Below are positions 1 through 6,025 of a DNA stretch of 11,807 nt, piece by piece; position 1 is the stretch's first letter, and each line of letters opens with the position of its first letter. The stretch comes from JAUSNA01 sp964511965. Lineage in GTDB: Bacteria > Patescibacteriota > Microgenomatia > Levybacterales > GWA1-39-11. The stretch covers positions 1-11,807 of the forward strand of contig CAZEGF010000046.1 of the NCBI GenBank assembly GCA_964511965.1, read 5' to 3'. The notes under the pieces were generated by a model. The model was not told the DNA's origin, made no database searches, and saw only the letters and a program-made list of their open reading frames with translations. Made by a program: the position numbers and the translations under genes.

Positions 1-308
1 CCAATAACATCCCGCCCCTCAAGCATTGCAGGAATCGCTTGATCCTGAATTGGAGTGGGAGTGACGTAATTTTTTGCATTTATGTTTTGTTTTAACCTTG
101 TATCTAAATCAAAATCTGCAAACTGATGAGTTGGGATAAACTCTTCTTGAGGCGTAAATTCTTTTGCTTCAGAAACCAAATGGGAAGGATTGAAAGTAGA
201 CATTTTCCGACCATTGTTTTGGCCAAATTGTGGTCTGGGACCACGGTTGTAACCACCCCGACCGGAGTTATTATTGTTTTTTTGTTTTCTATAGAAAGGT
301 CTATTCAT
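1..308 (-). CDS. DEAD-box RNA helicase, N-terminal part (cut by window edge)
   Basis: This gene reads leftward from the ATG at 308 and runs off the window after 102 codons, so only the N-terminus is seen. Residues 1-35 are a basic, low-complexity tail rich in Asn, Gly and Arg (including SGRGGYNRGPRP), of the kind that binds RNA non-specifically. Residues 63-102 form the Q motif that opens DEAD-box helicase cores: FADFDL at 63-68, then PTPIQ at 84-88 and AIPAMLEGRDVIG at the edge. This motif senses ATP adenine. The Walker A and DEAD boxes would lie just outside the window. The family unwinds or remodels RNA in cold adaptation, ribosome assembly and RNA decay; which of these applies cannot be told here. 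The overlapping plus-strand frame at 126-314 is only its antisense shadow. The gene is preceded by a long leader with its own promoter. Family assignment is firm; exact orthology is unknown. Confidence 0.9.
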   Translation of the reverse strand, partial: MNRPFYRKQKNNNNSGRGGYNRGPRPQFGQNNGRKMSTFNPSHLVSEAKEFTPQEEFIPTHQFADFDLDTRLKQNINAKNYVTPTPIQDQAIPAMLEGRDVI

Positions 309-482
309 ATATAATTTTTTATCTAAGAACATGCAGGGAACCCTGTAAATGAAACGTGCTTTTCCCTAAAAAAACATGTTCCTAAAAATTGTTGAAATGT
401 TGGGCAAGAAGGAGAAAAAATCGATTTGCGAAGTCTATCCTTCAGTTTGAGTAACCTCAAACCGTATTTGCTTTCCAAAACT
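309..482 (-). promoter_or_regulatory. Long, structured 5' leader of the helicase gene
   Basis: About 174 nt lie between the predicted transcription start (near 482) and the helicase ATG at 308, whereas nearly every other gene here has almost no leader. Three inverted repeats are visible. GTTTGAG/CTCAAAC (445-451 with 456-462) gives a 7-bp hairpin with a 4-nt loop. GAACATG/CATGTTC (327-333 with 375-381) stacks, across a 1x7 internal loop, on AGGGAA/TTCCCT (335-340 with 362-367). A near-palindrome at 334-345 could compete with the inner stem. The long stem ends 18 nt before the ATG, close enough to affect ribosome loading. No clear Shine-Dalgarno sequence is seen. A cold-shock, RNA-thermometer or autoregulatory role is inferred from the gene it precedes; it is not shown. 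Confidence 0.5.
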
Positions 483-488
483 AAATTC

Positions 489-517
489 ATTATACACTAT
501 TCAACATGAATAAGCAA
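489..517 (-). promoter_or_regulatory. Promoter of the helicase gene (-35 and -10)
   Basis: On the minus strand TTGCTT (512-517) is followed after 17 bases by a perfect TATAAT (489-494), which puts transcription start near 482. It sits just downstream of the stop codon of the DUF4389 gene. It is one of only two promoters in the window with a recognisable -35 box at standard spacing. Confidence 0.6.
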
Positions 518-526
518 AACTATAGG

Positions 527-1285
527 TTAAGAAGAGTATGGCTTTGAGTTTGAGGGAATTTGATTTGGGTGCTTATCGTATGTGTTTGTTTTTGAGCTTT
601 TTACATTTGAAAACAATAGATAAATAAGACCCATTATCAAGGCGATAATTTTAATTACTTTATGATTCATAGATATTTTATAGCTTGGTAATGTGTCAGA
701 AATCCCGGCAAAAAACAAATTCATAGCAAACCCTAGCCTTAATCCATCCACAATTAGCTCGTGTGTGCTTTCCGGAAAATACCCCCTGAACAAAACAGAA
801 AAAGAAGAAATTACAGAAAGGAAAAAATAACCGTAGTACACAATACCGTACCAAAACAGAAATGGAATCATTACAATAAACCTCACAACTATTCCAAGAA
901 GAGGAAATGCATACAATCTGTTAGGCGTTGTAGGGTAGGGAATAGTTATTGAAAACGTGTCATCTATTTTTGGACTAAATCCTGGGTGTTTGTTAGTTAC
1001 TCCCAAAAAATATAGCGAAGTTTTTAGAGAATATTTGTTGTAGTAATCGCACACTTCAAAGGAAAATCTCCAGTATCTTCCAGTAAATAGAACGACGAAG
1101 GCATTAATAAATATTGTGACTTGCCATATAAGACTTACTATAGAAAGCATGATAATTCCAGGAATTAAAAGAACTAGTTTTACCAATGCTCCTAATAGTG
1201 GGAATGCATAGAATCGTGAGGGTTGAGTATTACGAGGAATAATAAGCGTTGGATAAATTCTTTTTGAGCCTGAGGGAAATTCCAT
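527..1285 (-). CDS. Tandem DUF4389 membrane protein
   Basis: This 252-residue membrane protein is built from two copies of a DUF4389-type unit. Copy A (about 22-104) and copy B (about 121-202) align throughout: RFYAFPLLG against RLYAFPLLG, then a hydrophobic stretch with an IP pair, a VLFTGRY or VLFRGYFP turn, an amphipathic stretch (EVCDYYNKYS or ELIVDGLRLG), and an ending on HPGF or LPSY. Each copy holds about two membrane segments. A further helix at 208-226 leads into a polar tail rich in Ser, Lys and Asn. The function of DUF4389 proteins is not established; they are found in bacterial membrane proteins, often fused to other membrane parts. No catalytic motif is visible. The ATG at 1285 lies 4 bases after the cysS stop codon and has its own -10 element inside the end of cysS. 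Family call is good; role unknown. Confidence 0.8.
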   Translation of the reverse strand: MEFPSGSKRIYPTLIIPRNTQPSRFYAFPLLGALVKLVLLIPGIIMLSIVSLIWQVTIFINAFVVLFTGRYWRFSFEVCDYYNKYSLKTSLYFLGVTNKHPGFSPKIDDTFSITIPYPTTPNRLYAFPLLGIVVRFIVMIPFLFWYGIVYYGYFFLSVISSFSVLFRGYFPESTHELIVDGLRLGFAMNLFFAGISDTLPSYKISMNHKVIKIIALIMGLIYLLFSNVKSSKTNTYDKHPNQIPSNSKPYSS

Positions 1286-1289
1286 ATTT

Positions 1290-2444
1290 CTACTGTATCA
1301 CAAAACCTAAGGTTTTCATTATTTTTACAATTGTTGTTGCATTCTTGGGATCATTGGAATTAGTTTTAAGTAATGTCAAAACATCCGGAGTATTAAAATC
1401 ATCATCCATAAGCACCTCGAATTCTTCAAGTAGCTTGGTGTTTTCCTCAAATGTTAAATTAGAATTTGTGATCTTTAATATTTGGTCAACTTCTTTTTGA
1501 GCGGCAACAATCATATGATCAAAATATTCCCATTCATATCTATAATGATTCGAGAGAAGCAACCACCGGATTGCATTTTGTGAGTGCTTAAAAAGCAAAT
1601 CCGAAACCAGAACCAAATTACCTAATGATTTTGACATTTTCTCATCTTTGTAGCGCAACATTCCAGCGTGCATCCAATACCCCACGAATGGTTTTTTGCC
1701 GGTAAAAGACTCACTTTGTGCAATTTCTGATTCATGATGTGGATAAATGAGGTCATATCCACCTCCATGAATATCAATCTGATGTCCTAAAGTTTTGTGA
1801 ATCATTGCAGAACACTCTATGTGCCAACCGGGACGGCCATTTCCCCATGGACTTTTCCAGAACGGTTCGTCGGATTTCGATTTTTGCCATAAAATAAAAT
1901 CCAATTTATTTTTTTTGTTGGGATCTTCCGGATTTGCTCCTCGCTCTTTCGATAGCACCAACATTTCTGCATTTGAATAGCCTGAAAGAGTGCCGTAATT
2001 GGGAGTTTTTGTAATATCAAAATACACATTCCCATTTATTTCGTAGGCAAATCCATGATTTTGTAAATTTGACACAATTTCAATAATTTCAGCTATAGAA
2101 TCGGTAGCTTTTATAAAATTTGTAGGAGAAGCAATATTTAGAGCAATAAGATCATTAAGATACTTTTTAGTCCACATGTCTCCCAATTCTTGCCAGGAAA
2201 TATTCTCTTTTTTTGCCCGCAATAATAAATCGTCGTCAATATCTGTAACATTTTGAGTATAGACAACTTCATATTTTTTATAGGTGAAATAGCGTACAAC
2301 AACATCGAAGAAGTTGTATAGAAAAGCGTGACCTAGGTGGGTCGTATCATACGGAGTAATTCCACAAACATACAACGAAACTTTTTTTTCGGAAAGTGGA
2401 ACAAACTCTTTTTTTTGTTTTCCTAGGGAAGAATATAACTGCAC
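1290..2444 (-). CDS. cysS: Cysteinyl-tRNA synthetase-like protein, short form
   Basis: This class I aminoacyl-tRNA synthetase-fold enzyme of 384 residues most likely joins cysteine to tRNA-Cys using ATP in the cytoplasm. The HIGH motif is HLGH (36-39) and the KMSKS motif is intact (269-273). The zinc site that selects the cysteine thiol is complete: Cys27, Cys211, His236 and Glu240, within YVCG, GWHIECS and PHHESE. It is about 75 residues shorter than the E. coli enzyme (461), with a reduced C-terminal tRNA-binding region. The N-terminal signature CGITPYDTTHLGHA and the phrase QNVTDIDD resemble MshC, the cysteine ligase of mycothiol synthesis, while IHGGGYDLIYPHHESEIAQS is CysRS-like. No mycothiol genes are nearby, so CysRS is preferred. 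The start is GTG at 2444, two bases after the predicted transcription start. Confidence 0.85.
   Translation of the reverse strand: MQLYSSLGKQKKEFVPLSEKKVSLYVCGITPYDTTHLGHAFLYNFFDVVVRYFTYKKYEVVYTQNVTDIDDDLLLRAKKENISWQELGDMWTKKYLNDLIALNIASPTNFIKATDSIAEIIEIVSNLQNHGFAYEINGNVYFDITKTPNYGTLSGYSNAEMLVLSKERGANPEDPNKKNKLDFILWQKSKSDEPFWKSPWGNGRPGWHIECSAMIHKTLGHQIDIHGGGYDLIYPHHESEIAQSESFTGKKPFVGYWMHAGMLRYKDEKMSKSLGNLVLVSDLLFKHSQNAIRWLLLSNHYRYEWEYFDHMIVAAQKEVDQILKITNSNLTFEENTKLLEEFEVLMDDDFNTPDVLTLLKTNSNDPKNATTIVKIMKTLGFVIQ
1292..1300 (-). promoter_or_regulatory. Extended -10 promoter of the DUF4389 gene
   Basis: TGATACAGT on the minus strand combines an extended TG with a TACAGT hexamer (1292-1297). Predicted transcription start is 1285, the A of the ATG, so the mRNA would be leaderless. 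The element overlaps the last codons and the stop codon of the upstream cysS gene. Confidence 0.45.
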
Positions 2445-2452
2445 AGATTACT

Positions 2453-2461
2453 ATTTTATCA
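2453..2461 (-). promoter_or_regulatory. Extended -10 promoter of cysS
   Basis: TGATAAAAT on the minus strand (hexamer TAAAAT at 2453-2458) predicts a start near 2446, two bases before the GTG start codon at 2444. No Shine-Dalgarno could fit, so the mRNA should be essentially leaderless. Confidence 0.4.
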
Positions 2462-2463
2462 CG

Positions 2464-2802
2464 TCAATAACCCAGTTGTTGAATATTTATTTGCTGATTT
2501 AATGTTTTATTTACAGTATTTATGAACCCAATAGTTGCCCAAATTGTTAAAATAGATGCAAGAATTGTTAAAAATACTGCAATTAACCCAACGTGCTTAG
2601 CCTTTTGATCGGGATTTCTTAAATAAGAAATACCGGGGAAAAGTCCCAATGGAGGTAAGAAAAAGCTGAGAAGATATATGCTAATTTGCTTTGACAAGGA
2701 TATTTCAAAAACAGCGTCTTTTAATTTATAACCACAATGTGGGCAAAAGACATATCCCTCAATTATCCCAAACTTACAAATAGGACATAGCTTTTGTTCC
2801 AT
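2464..2802 (-). CDS. Small zinc-ribbon membrane protein
   Basis: This 112-residue protein has an N-terminal zinc ribbon followed by two membrane helices. The ribbon is CPIC at 6-9 and CPHCGYKL at 20-27, giving four zinc-binding cysteines 10 residues apart in two knuckles. The hydrophobic segments lie at about 38-62 (with a PPLG turn) and 70-95, and a polar Asn/Gln-rich tail follows. Proteins of this design are common in bacteria and largely uncharacterised; the ribbon is predicted to lie on the cytoplasmic face. It follows the histidine kinase gene by 19 bases on the same strand, so it may be read through from the two-component operon as well as from its own weak -10 element. A link to that signalling pair is suggested only by position. 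Confidence 0.75.
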   Translation of the reverse strand: MEQKLCPICKFGIIEGYVFCPHCGYKLKDAVFEISLSKQISIYLLSFFLPPLGLFPGISYLRNPDQKAKHVGLIAVFLTILASILTIWATIGFINTVNKTLNQQINIQQLGY

Positions 2803-2808
2803 ATTTCA

Positions 2809-2817
2809 AGCATCTCA
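2809..2817 (-). promoter_or_regulatory. Possible weak extended -10 of the zinc-ribbon gene
   Basis: TGAGATGCT on the minus strand has the extended TG and the important A and final T of the hexamer (GATGCT, 2809-2814), but only 3 of 6 consensus bases. Its position would place transcription start exactly on the ATG at 2802. Read-through from the kinase gene is an alternative. Confidence 0.25.
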
Positions 2818-2821
2818 TAGA

Positions 2822-3829
2822 TCAAACTGGAAATTCAACTGAAAAAACAGATCCGCGTCCGCTACTTTTAACAGAGATTGAGCCACTATGTCTTTGAACG
2901 ATTTCGCGGGCAATAGCAAGTCCAAGTCCATATCCGGGTACTGAGAGTGAGTTTCTTGATTTATCAATCCGATAAAACCTGTTAAATACTTTGTCTATTT
3001 CAGTCGGGGCGATACCTATTCCTTGATCCGCAATTCTTACATACATACTCTCGTCTAATATTCCAGAAGTTATCGTTACTTTTTTGTTTTTTGAGCTATA
3101 TTTGATTGCGTTATCAAGAAGGATAGTAAATAACCTGACCAGGCTTTGCTCATTTCCAAATATTTTCATTTTAACGGATCTATTCACAATTTCTATTTTC
3201 TTTGCTTTTGCCATAGGTTCTATATTTTTTATTGCCTGAGAAAGAACATCTGATAGTAAAACCCGTTCAAAGGTAGTTCTAAGCCCAGTGCTCTCAAAGG
3301 TAGTTAATTCCATCAGACTGTCGGTCAGGCTTTGAAGTCTCATTACCTCTTCCAAATTACTTTTAAGAACTTCGTTGGCTTCTTTTAAGGTACTTTTTTT
3401 AGATCTTAGATGAACCTCAATTTCAGACCTTAATGCAGTAAGTGGTGTCTTTAATTCATGTGAAGCGTCTCCAACAAAGCGCGACTGGTCATCGAGCATT
3501 TCTTTTATCGGTTTGAGCGTTCTACCGGCTAAAAAATAACCTGCAATTGCCGATCCACCTAAAATAAATGCATTTAATATTACCAGACTAGCAATAAGTC
3601 TGGCTCGAGCTTCACTTATCAACTGCAAGTCAACTGCAAGACTCATGGGGGGCAGTTTTAATTCTCCAAAATCTTCTTTCAGCCGGTCTTGTCTGATTTG
3701 TTGAAAATTTTCAAAACGTACTAATTCCCGGTTAACGTCTACATAAATCACCACACTGAAAACCATGCTGATAAACATGATAATAAGCAAATACCAGGCA
3801 GTTAATTTAAGCCGTGTTGAGTGAAACAT
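2822..3829 (-). CDS. Sensor histidine kinase
   Basis: This 335-residue membrane-bound kinase is the sensor of the adjacent response regulator. Two membrane helices (about 10-30 and 79-101) enclose a short outer region of about 48 residues, too small for a classical sensing domain. The HAMP-like linker is shortened (AGRTLKPIKEMLDDQSRF, 101-118), as in the BaeS/CusS-like group. The H-box DASHELKTPLTAL carries the phosphorylated His124. The ATP-binding domain is complete: N-box LLDNAIKYS with Asn240, G1 box DQGIGI with Asp268, FNRFYR (282-287), and G2 box GYGLGLAIA (299-307). It should autophosphorylate and pass the phosphate to Asp51 of the partner. The ATG lies 3 bases after the regulator stop codon; GGA 6 bases before it is a possible ribosome site, and no -10 element is present, consistent with an internal operon gene. 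The stimulus is unknown. Confidence 0.93.
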   Translation of the reverse strand: MFHSTRLKLTAWYLLIIMFISMVFSVVIYVDVNRELVRFENFQQIRQDRLKEDFGELKLPPMSLAVDLQLISEARARLIASLVILNAFILGGSAIAGYFLAGRTLKPIKEMLDDQSRFVGDASHELKTPLTALRSEIEVHLRSKKSTLKEANEVLKSNLEEVMRLQSLTDSLMELTTFESTGLRTTFERVLLSDVLSQAIKNIEPMAKAKKIEIVNRSVKMKIFGNEQSLVRLFTILLDNAIKYSSKNKKVTITSGILDESMYVRIADQGIGIAPTEIDKVFNRFYRIDKSRNSLSVPGYGLGLAIAREIVQRHSGSISVKSSGRGSVFSVEFPV

Positions 3830-3832
3830 GGA

Positions 3833-4504
3833 TTATCCGATCTTATACCCAAAACCTCTTATCGTTGTTATGAGATTACCGGAAGAAGAGAAGGGTTTGT
3901 CAATTTTATTTCTTAGATGTGTTATGTATACTTCTACCGAATTTGGTAGCACATCAGCATCATAACTCCAAACGTGATTTATAATTTGATCTTTTTTTAT
4001 TATTGTTCCTTTATGCCTCATTAAATATTCTAAAAGTGCGAATTCTTTATTTGATAACGGTATCAATTTATTATTTCTCATAACCTTATAGGTAACCGGG
4101 TCTAAAGAAAGATCTCCAACAACTAGCTCGGATCCCAATGAAGACTTTGGTCTTCGGATTAAAGCTCTTAATCTTGCAAGCAACTCAATAAAGGCAAATG
4201 GCTTTGGTAAATAATCATCAGCACCACTATTTAGTCCCTCAACACGCTCAGAAAGTTCACCACGGGCGGTTAACATCAATATGGGAGTATGAACAGATGA
4301 GGCTCTTAACCTCTTACATATTTCAAGTCCATCAAGTCCTGGTAGAAGTCTATCTAGAATAATTGCATCATACTCTTCAGAGGAAGCCAGATCAAAACCG
4401 GAAACACCATCATACGAAATATCTACCGCATATGATTCTTGTTCTAACCCCTTTTTTATAGAGTTTGCAATTTTGTGCTCATCTTCTATGAGTAAGATTC
4501 TCAT
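3833..4504 (-). CDS. OmpR/PhoB-type response regulator
   Basis: This 223-residue transcription factor has an N-terminal receiver (about 1-118) and a C-terminal winged-helix DNA-binding domain (about 125-223). Receiver residues are all present: acidic pair Glu7/Asp8, phospho-acceptor Asp51 in ILDRLLPG, Thr79 in LTAR, and Lys101 in LPKPF. The DNA-binding part shows LSNKEFALLEYLMRHKG, then VEVYITHLRNKID and the terminal hairpin IRGFGYKIG, all typical of the OmpR family. Phosphorylation by the downstream kinase should control DNA binding. Target genes cannot be told from the window. The gene opens a two-gene operon, and its ATG (4504) sits exactly where transcription from the TATAAT at 4511-4516 should begin, which implies a leaderless mRNA. 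Confidence 0.95.
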   Translation of the reverse strand: MRILLIEDEHKIANSIKKGLEQESYAVDISYDGVSGFDLASSEEYDAIILDRLLPGLDGLEICKRLRASSVHTPILMLTARGELSERVEGLNSGADDYLPKPFAFIELLARLRALIRRPKSSLGSELVVGDLSLDPVTYKVMRNNKLIPLSNKEFALLEYLMRHKGTIIKKDQIINHVWSYDADVLPNSVEVYITHLRNKIDKPFSSSGNLITTIRGFGYKIG

Positions 4505-4510
4505 AGTCGA

Positions 4511-4516
4511 ATTATA
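4511..4516 (-). promoter_or_regulatory. -10 element of the two-component operon
   Basis: A perfect TATAAT on the minus strand lies 6 bases before the ATG at 4504, so predicted transcription start is the A of the ATG. No good -35 box or extended TG is seen, which may mean activator dependence; autoregulation is possible but not shown. Confidence 0.55.
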
Positions 4517-4561
4517 CCTGGGGGAATCTGAAATTACACTGAATAAAACTGTAATGTTTGA

Positions 4562-4984
4562 CTACAAACTTTGTATCATCGATGAATTTTCTTCCAAAAA
4601 ATACTTAGTCGATTTGGTAAAACGCAGGTCATTCAATTCTTTGATTGCAAAAAAATGTAGAGTTTCTCCTTCTTCCCGGTGCATTTCATTTACGTTATTA
4701 TCATTAAGTTCTGCATGGAAAAACCTCTTTTTACGATCATCAATTTCCGTATCAAGAAGCAAAGTTGCTCCGGTAAGTTTTATTCCGGTTTCACGTTCAA
4801 CTTTGGAAAGAATTGATGATTTTAGAGTGTTGTTTTTTTCCCTCGATACATTTAAAAAACTCCAAATATTATCCTTTGCATTTGCTTGACTGCTTAGAGA
4901 AAGAGGGTTAGAGCTATGAAGTCTTAAGAGGACTTTATTTTTGTAGGTTAGTATTATGAGACTTAAATCTTTTTTATTTGCCAC
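4562..4984 (-). CDS. Nudix-fold protein with degenerate catalytic box
   Basis: This 140-residue protein follows the Nudix layout: an opening strand with KVLLRLHSS (about 16-24), then IWSFLNVSREKNN where Nudix enzymes have the W-x-[FL]-P-G-G turn, a helix ending SKVERETGIKL, and a C-terminal GETLHFFAIKELNDLRF typical of the family. Against the box GX5EX7REUXEEXGU, the first Gly is Val, the first Glu is Asn, Arg-Glu is Ser-Lys and one metal-binding Glu is Arg; only the last Glu, the Gly and the hydrophobic positions remain. Hydrolysis of nucleoside diphosphate derivatives is therefore doubtful, and a binding or regulatory role is possible. It follows obg by 19 bases with its own promoter. The start is GTG at 4984. 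Assignment rests on fold-level resemblance. Confidence 0.6.
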   Translation of the reverse strand: MANKKDLSLIILTYKNKVLLRLHSSNPLSLSSQANAKDNIWSFLNVSREKNNTLKSSILSKVERETGIKLTGATLLLDTEIDDRKKRFFHAELNDNNVNEMHREEGETLHFFAIKELNDLRFTKSTKYFLEENSSMIQSL

Positions 4985-4989
4985 ACCCT

Positions 4990-4998
4990 ATTGTAACA
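4990..4998 (-). promoter_or_regulatory. Extended -10 promoter of the Nudix-fold gene
   Basis: TGTTACAAT on the minus strand (hexamer TACAAT, 4990-4995) predicts a start at 4983-4984, on the GTG start codon. It fills most of the 19-base gap after obg. Confidence 0.5.
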
Positions 4999-5003
4999 CG
5001 GGA

Positions 5004-5969
5004 TTACACTTTTTGGATTTGCCAAATTGCATCTTTTAATGCATTCAGGCTATTTTCATCATATATTGAAATAGGATACACTGGCTTTTTAAGTTTTTTT
5101 AATAGCTTTATTTTTTTGTCAAGATTTTTTTTATCTAATAGGTCAACTTTCGTAAGCAGAATTATCTCAGGTTTATCAAGAAGAGTTCTATCAAATTCCC
5201 CAAATTCATCACGGACCGTATGGTATATTTTTTCTACCATTTCTTCATTAGCATCAATACAGTGGAGGAGTATTTTGGTCTTTTTAATATGTTTTAGAAA
5301 AGTGAGTCCTAATCCTTTCCCTTCTGAAGCACCTTCGATAAGTCCGGGGATATCGGCAATAATAATTTTACCAAATGCACCTAAGTTGGGTTCTAGAGTT
5401 GTGAAAGGGTATTCTCCAATTTTTGGGACAGCATTAGTTAACGCTTTTAACAGTGAACTTTTTCCTGCATTAGGTAGACCAACAAGACCGACATCGGCTA
5501 TTAAATTTAAGACGAGATGCAACCTACGCTCTTCACCTTTCTCCCCTTCAAATTTGCGGCTCTCAAATTTTTGAAGCTCAGGCTTATAATCATGGTTACC
5601 CATACCACCCTCACCTCCATGTGCTACTGCAAATGGAAGATCTGATAAAATCTCTACCCATTCACCGCTGTCTTCATCACGAATTGTAGTACCAAATGGA
5701 ACAAGCACTGTTGTGTCTTCTCCTTTTGCACCATCCAGATCCTTGTTAAGACCATTAACTCCATTTTGTGCTGTAATCCTCTTTTTGAATTGAAATTGGG
5801 ATAGATCGGAAATATTTGTGTCTCCCTTAAAATAAATATTCCCACCACGTCCACCATTTCCCCCATCAGGGGCAGTTTTTTTACTTCCAAACATTTGTTT
5901 TTTTGCAGTTCCACCATTGCCACCGTCTCCGGCTTTTACAATAATATGAACGTCATCTATAAGTGCCAT
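5004..5969 (-). CDS. obg: Obg GTPase lacking the C-terminal domain
   Basis: Obg/CgtA binds GTP and assists late assembly of the large ribosomal subunit, and links growth to nucleotide state. The glycine-rich Obg fold occupies about 1-158 (GDGGNGG at 14-20, DGGNGGRGGN at 35-44, HGGEGGMGN at 117-125). The G domain follows: P-loop GLPNAGKSS (164-172), switch I YPFTTLEPNLG (187-197), G3 DIPGLIEG (206-213). G4 reads TKVD (273-276) in place of the usual NKxD, and G5 is SIYDE rather than the common SA. Length is 321 residues; many Obg proteins run to about 430 with a C-terminal OCT domain, absent here. The Asn-to-Thr change at G4 may affect guanine recognition, although TKxD occurs in other translational GTPases. 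The ATG at 5969 fits the -10 element one base beyond leaderless spacing. Confidence 0.95.
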   Translation of the reverse strand: MALIDDVHIIVKAGDGGNGGTAKKQMFGSKKTAPDGGNGGRGGNIYFKGDTNISDLSQFQFKKRITAQNGVNGLNKDLDGAKGEDTTVLVPFGTTIRDEDSGEWVEILSDLPFAVAHGGEGGMGNHDYKPELQKFESRKFEGEKGEERRLHLVLNLIADVGLVGLPNAGKSSLLKALTNAVPKIGEYPFTTLEPNLGAFGKIIIADIPGLIEGASEGKGLGLTFLKHIKKTKILLHCIDANEEMVEKIYHTVRDEFGEFDRTLLDKPEIILLTKVDLLDKKNLDKKIKLLKKLKKPVYPISIYDENSLNALKDAIWQIQKV

Positions 5970-5976
5970 ATCCTAT

Positions 5977-5982
5977 ATTATA
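5977..5982 (-). promoter_or_regulatory. -10 element of obg
   Basis: A perfect TATAAT on the minus strand predicts a start at about 5970, one base before the ATG. The AGGA just before the ATG would then lie outside the transcript and so is not a ribosome site. Confidence 0.5.
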
Positions 5983-5992
5983 TATGAGCTGA

Positions 5993-6012
5993 CAGCTAGA
6001 AGCTAGAAGCTG
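5993..6012. repeat. Heptamer tandem repeat between divergent promoters
   Basis: Positions 5994-6011 hold two and a half copies of AGCTAGA, and the flanks pair as CAGCT/AGCTG (5993-5997 with 6008-6012). A further AGCTGACAGCT inverted repeat overlaps on the left (5987-5997). The block fills the space between the -10 elements of obg and the DUF192 gene, and its right end supplies the TG of the latter. It could be an operator for a factor acting on both genes, or a copy of a dispersed short repeat. Confidence 0.5.
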
Positions 6013-6019
6013 CTAAAAT
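6011..6019 (+). promoter_or_regulatory. Extended -10 promoter of the DUF192 gene
   Basis: TGCTAAAAT (hexamer TAAAAT, 6014-6019) predicts transcription start at 6026, the A of the ATG. The gene would be leaderless. Confidence 0.5.
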
Positions 6020-6025
6020 AATCGT

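Noticed and set aside
126..314. Plus-strand open frame of 62 codons
   Set aside because: It lies antisense to the helicase N-terminus, whose Q motif and tail read clearly on the minus strand.
366..377. Three-codon leader peptide frame ATG TTT TTT TAG
   Set aside because: It is too short to distinguish from chance in an AT-rich leader; noted only as part of the leader structure.
445..462. Hairpin as an intrinsic terminator of the DUF4389 gene
   Set aside because: No U-tract follows the stem on the minus strand, and a helicase promoter lies between the gene and the hairpin; it is better seen as part of the leader.
4473..4889. Plus-strand open frame of 138 codons
   Set aside because: It runs opposite the Nudix-fold gene and the start of the response regulator and shows no protein motif.
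4978..5574. Plus-strand open frame of 198 codons
   Set aside because: It is entirely opposite the obg G domain, is Ser/Phe/Arg-rich as expected for an antisense shadow, and has no family motif.
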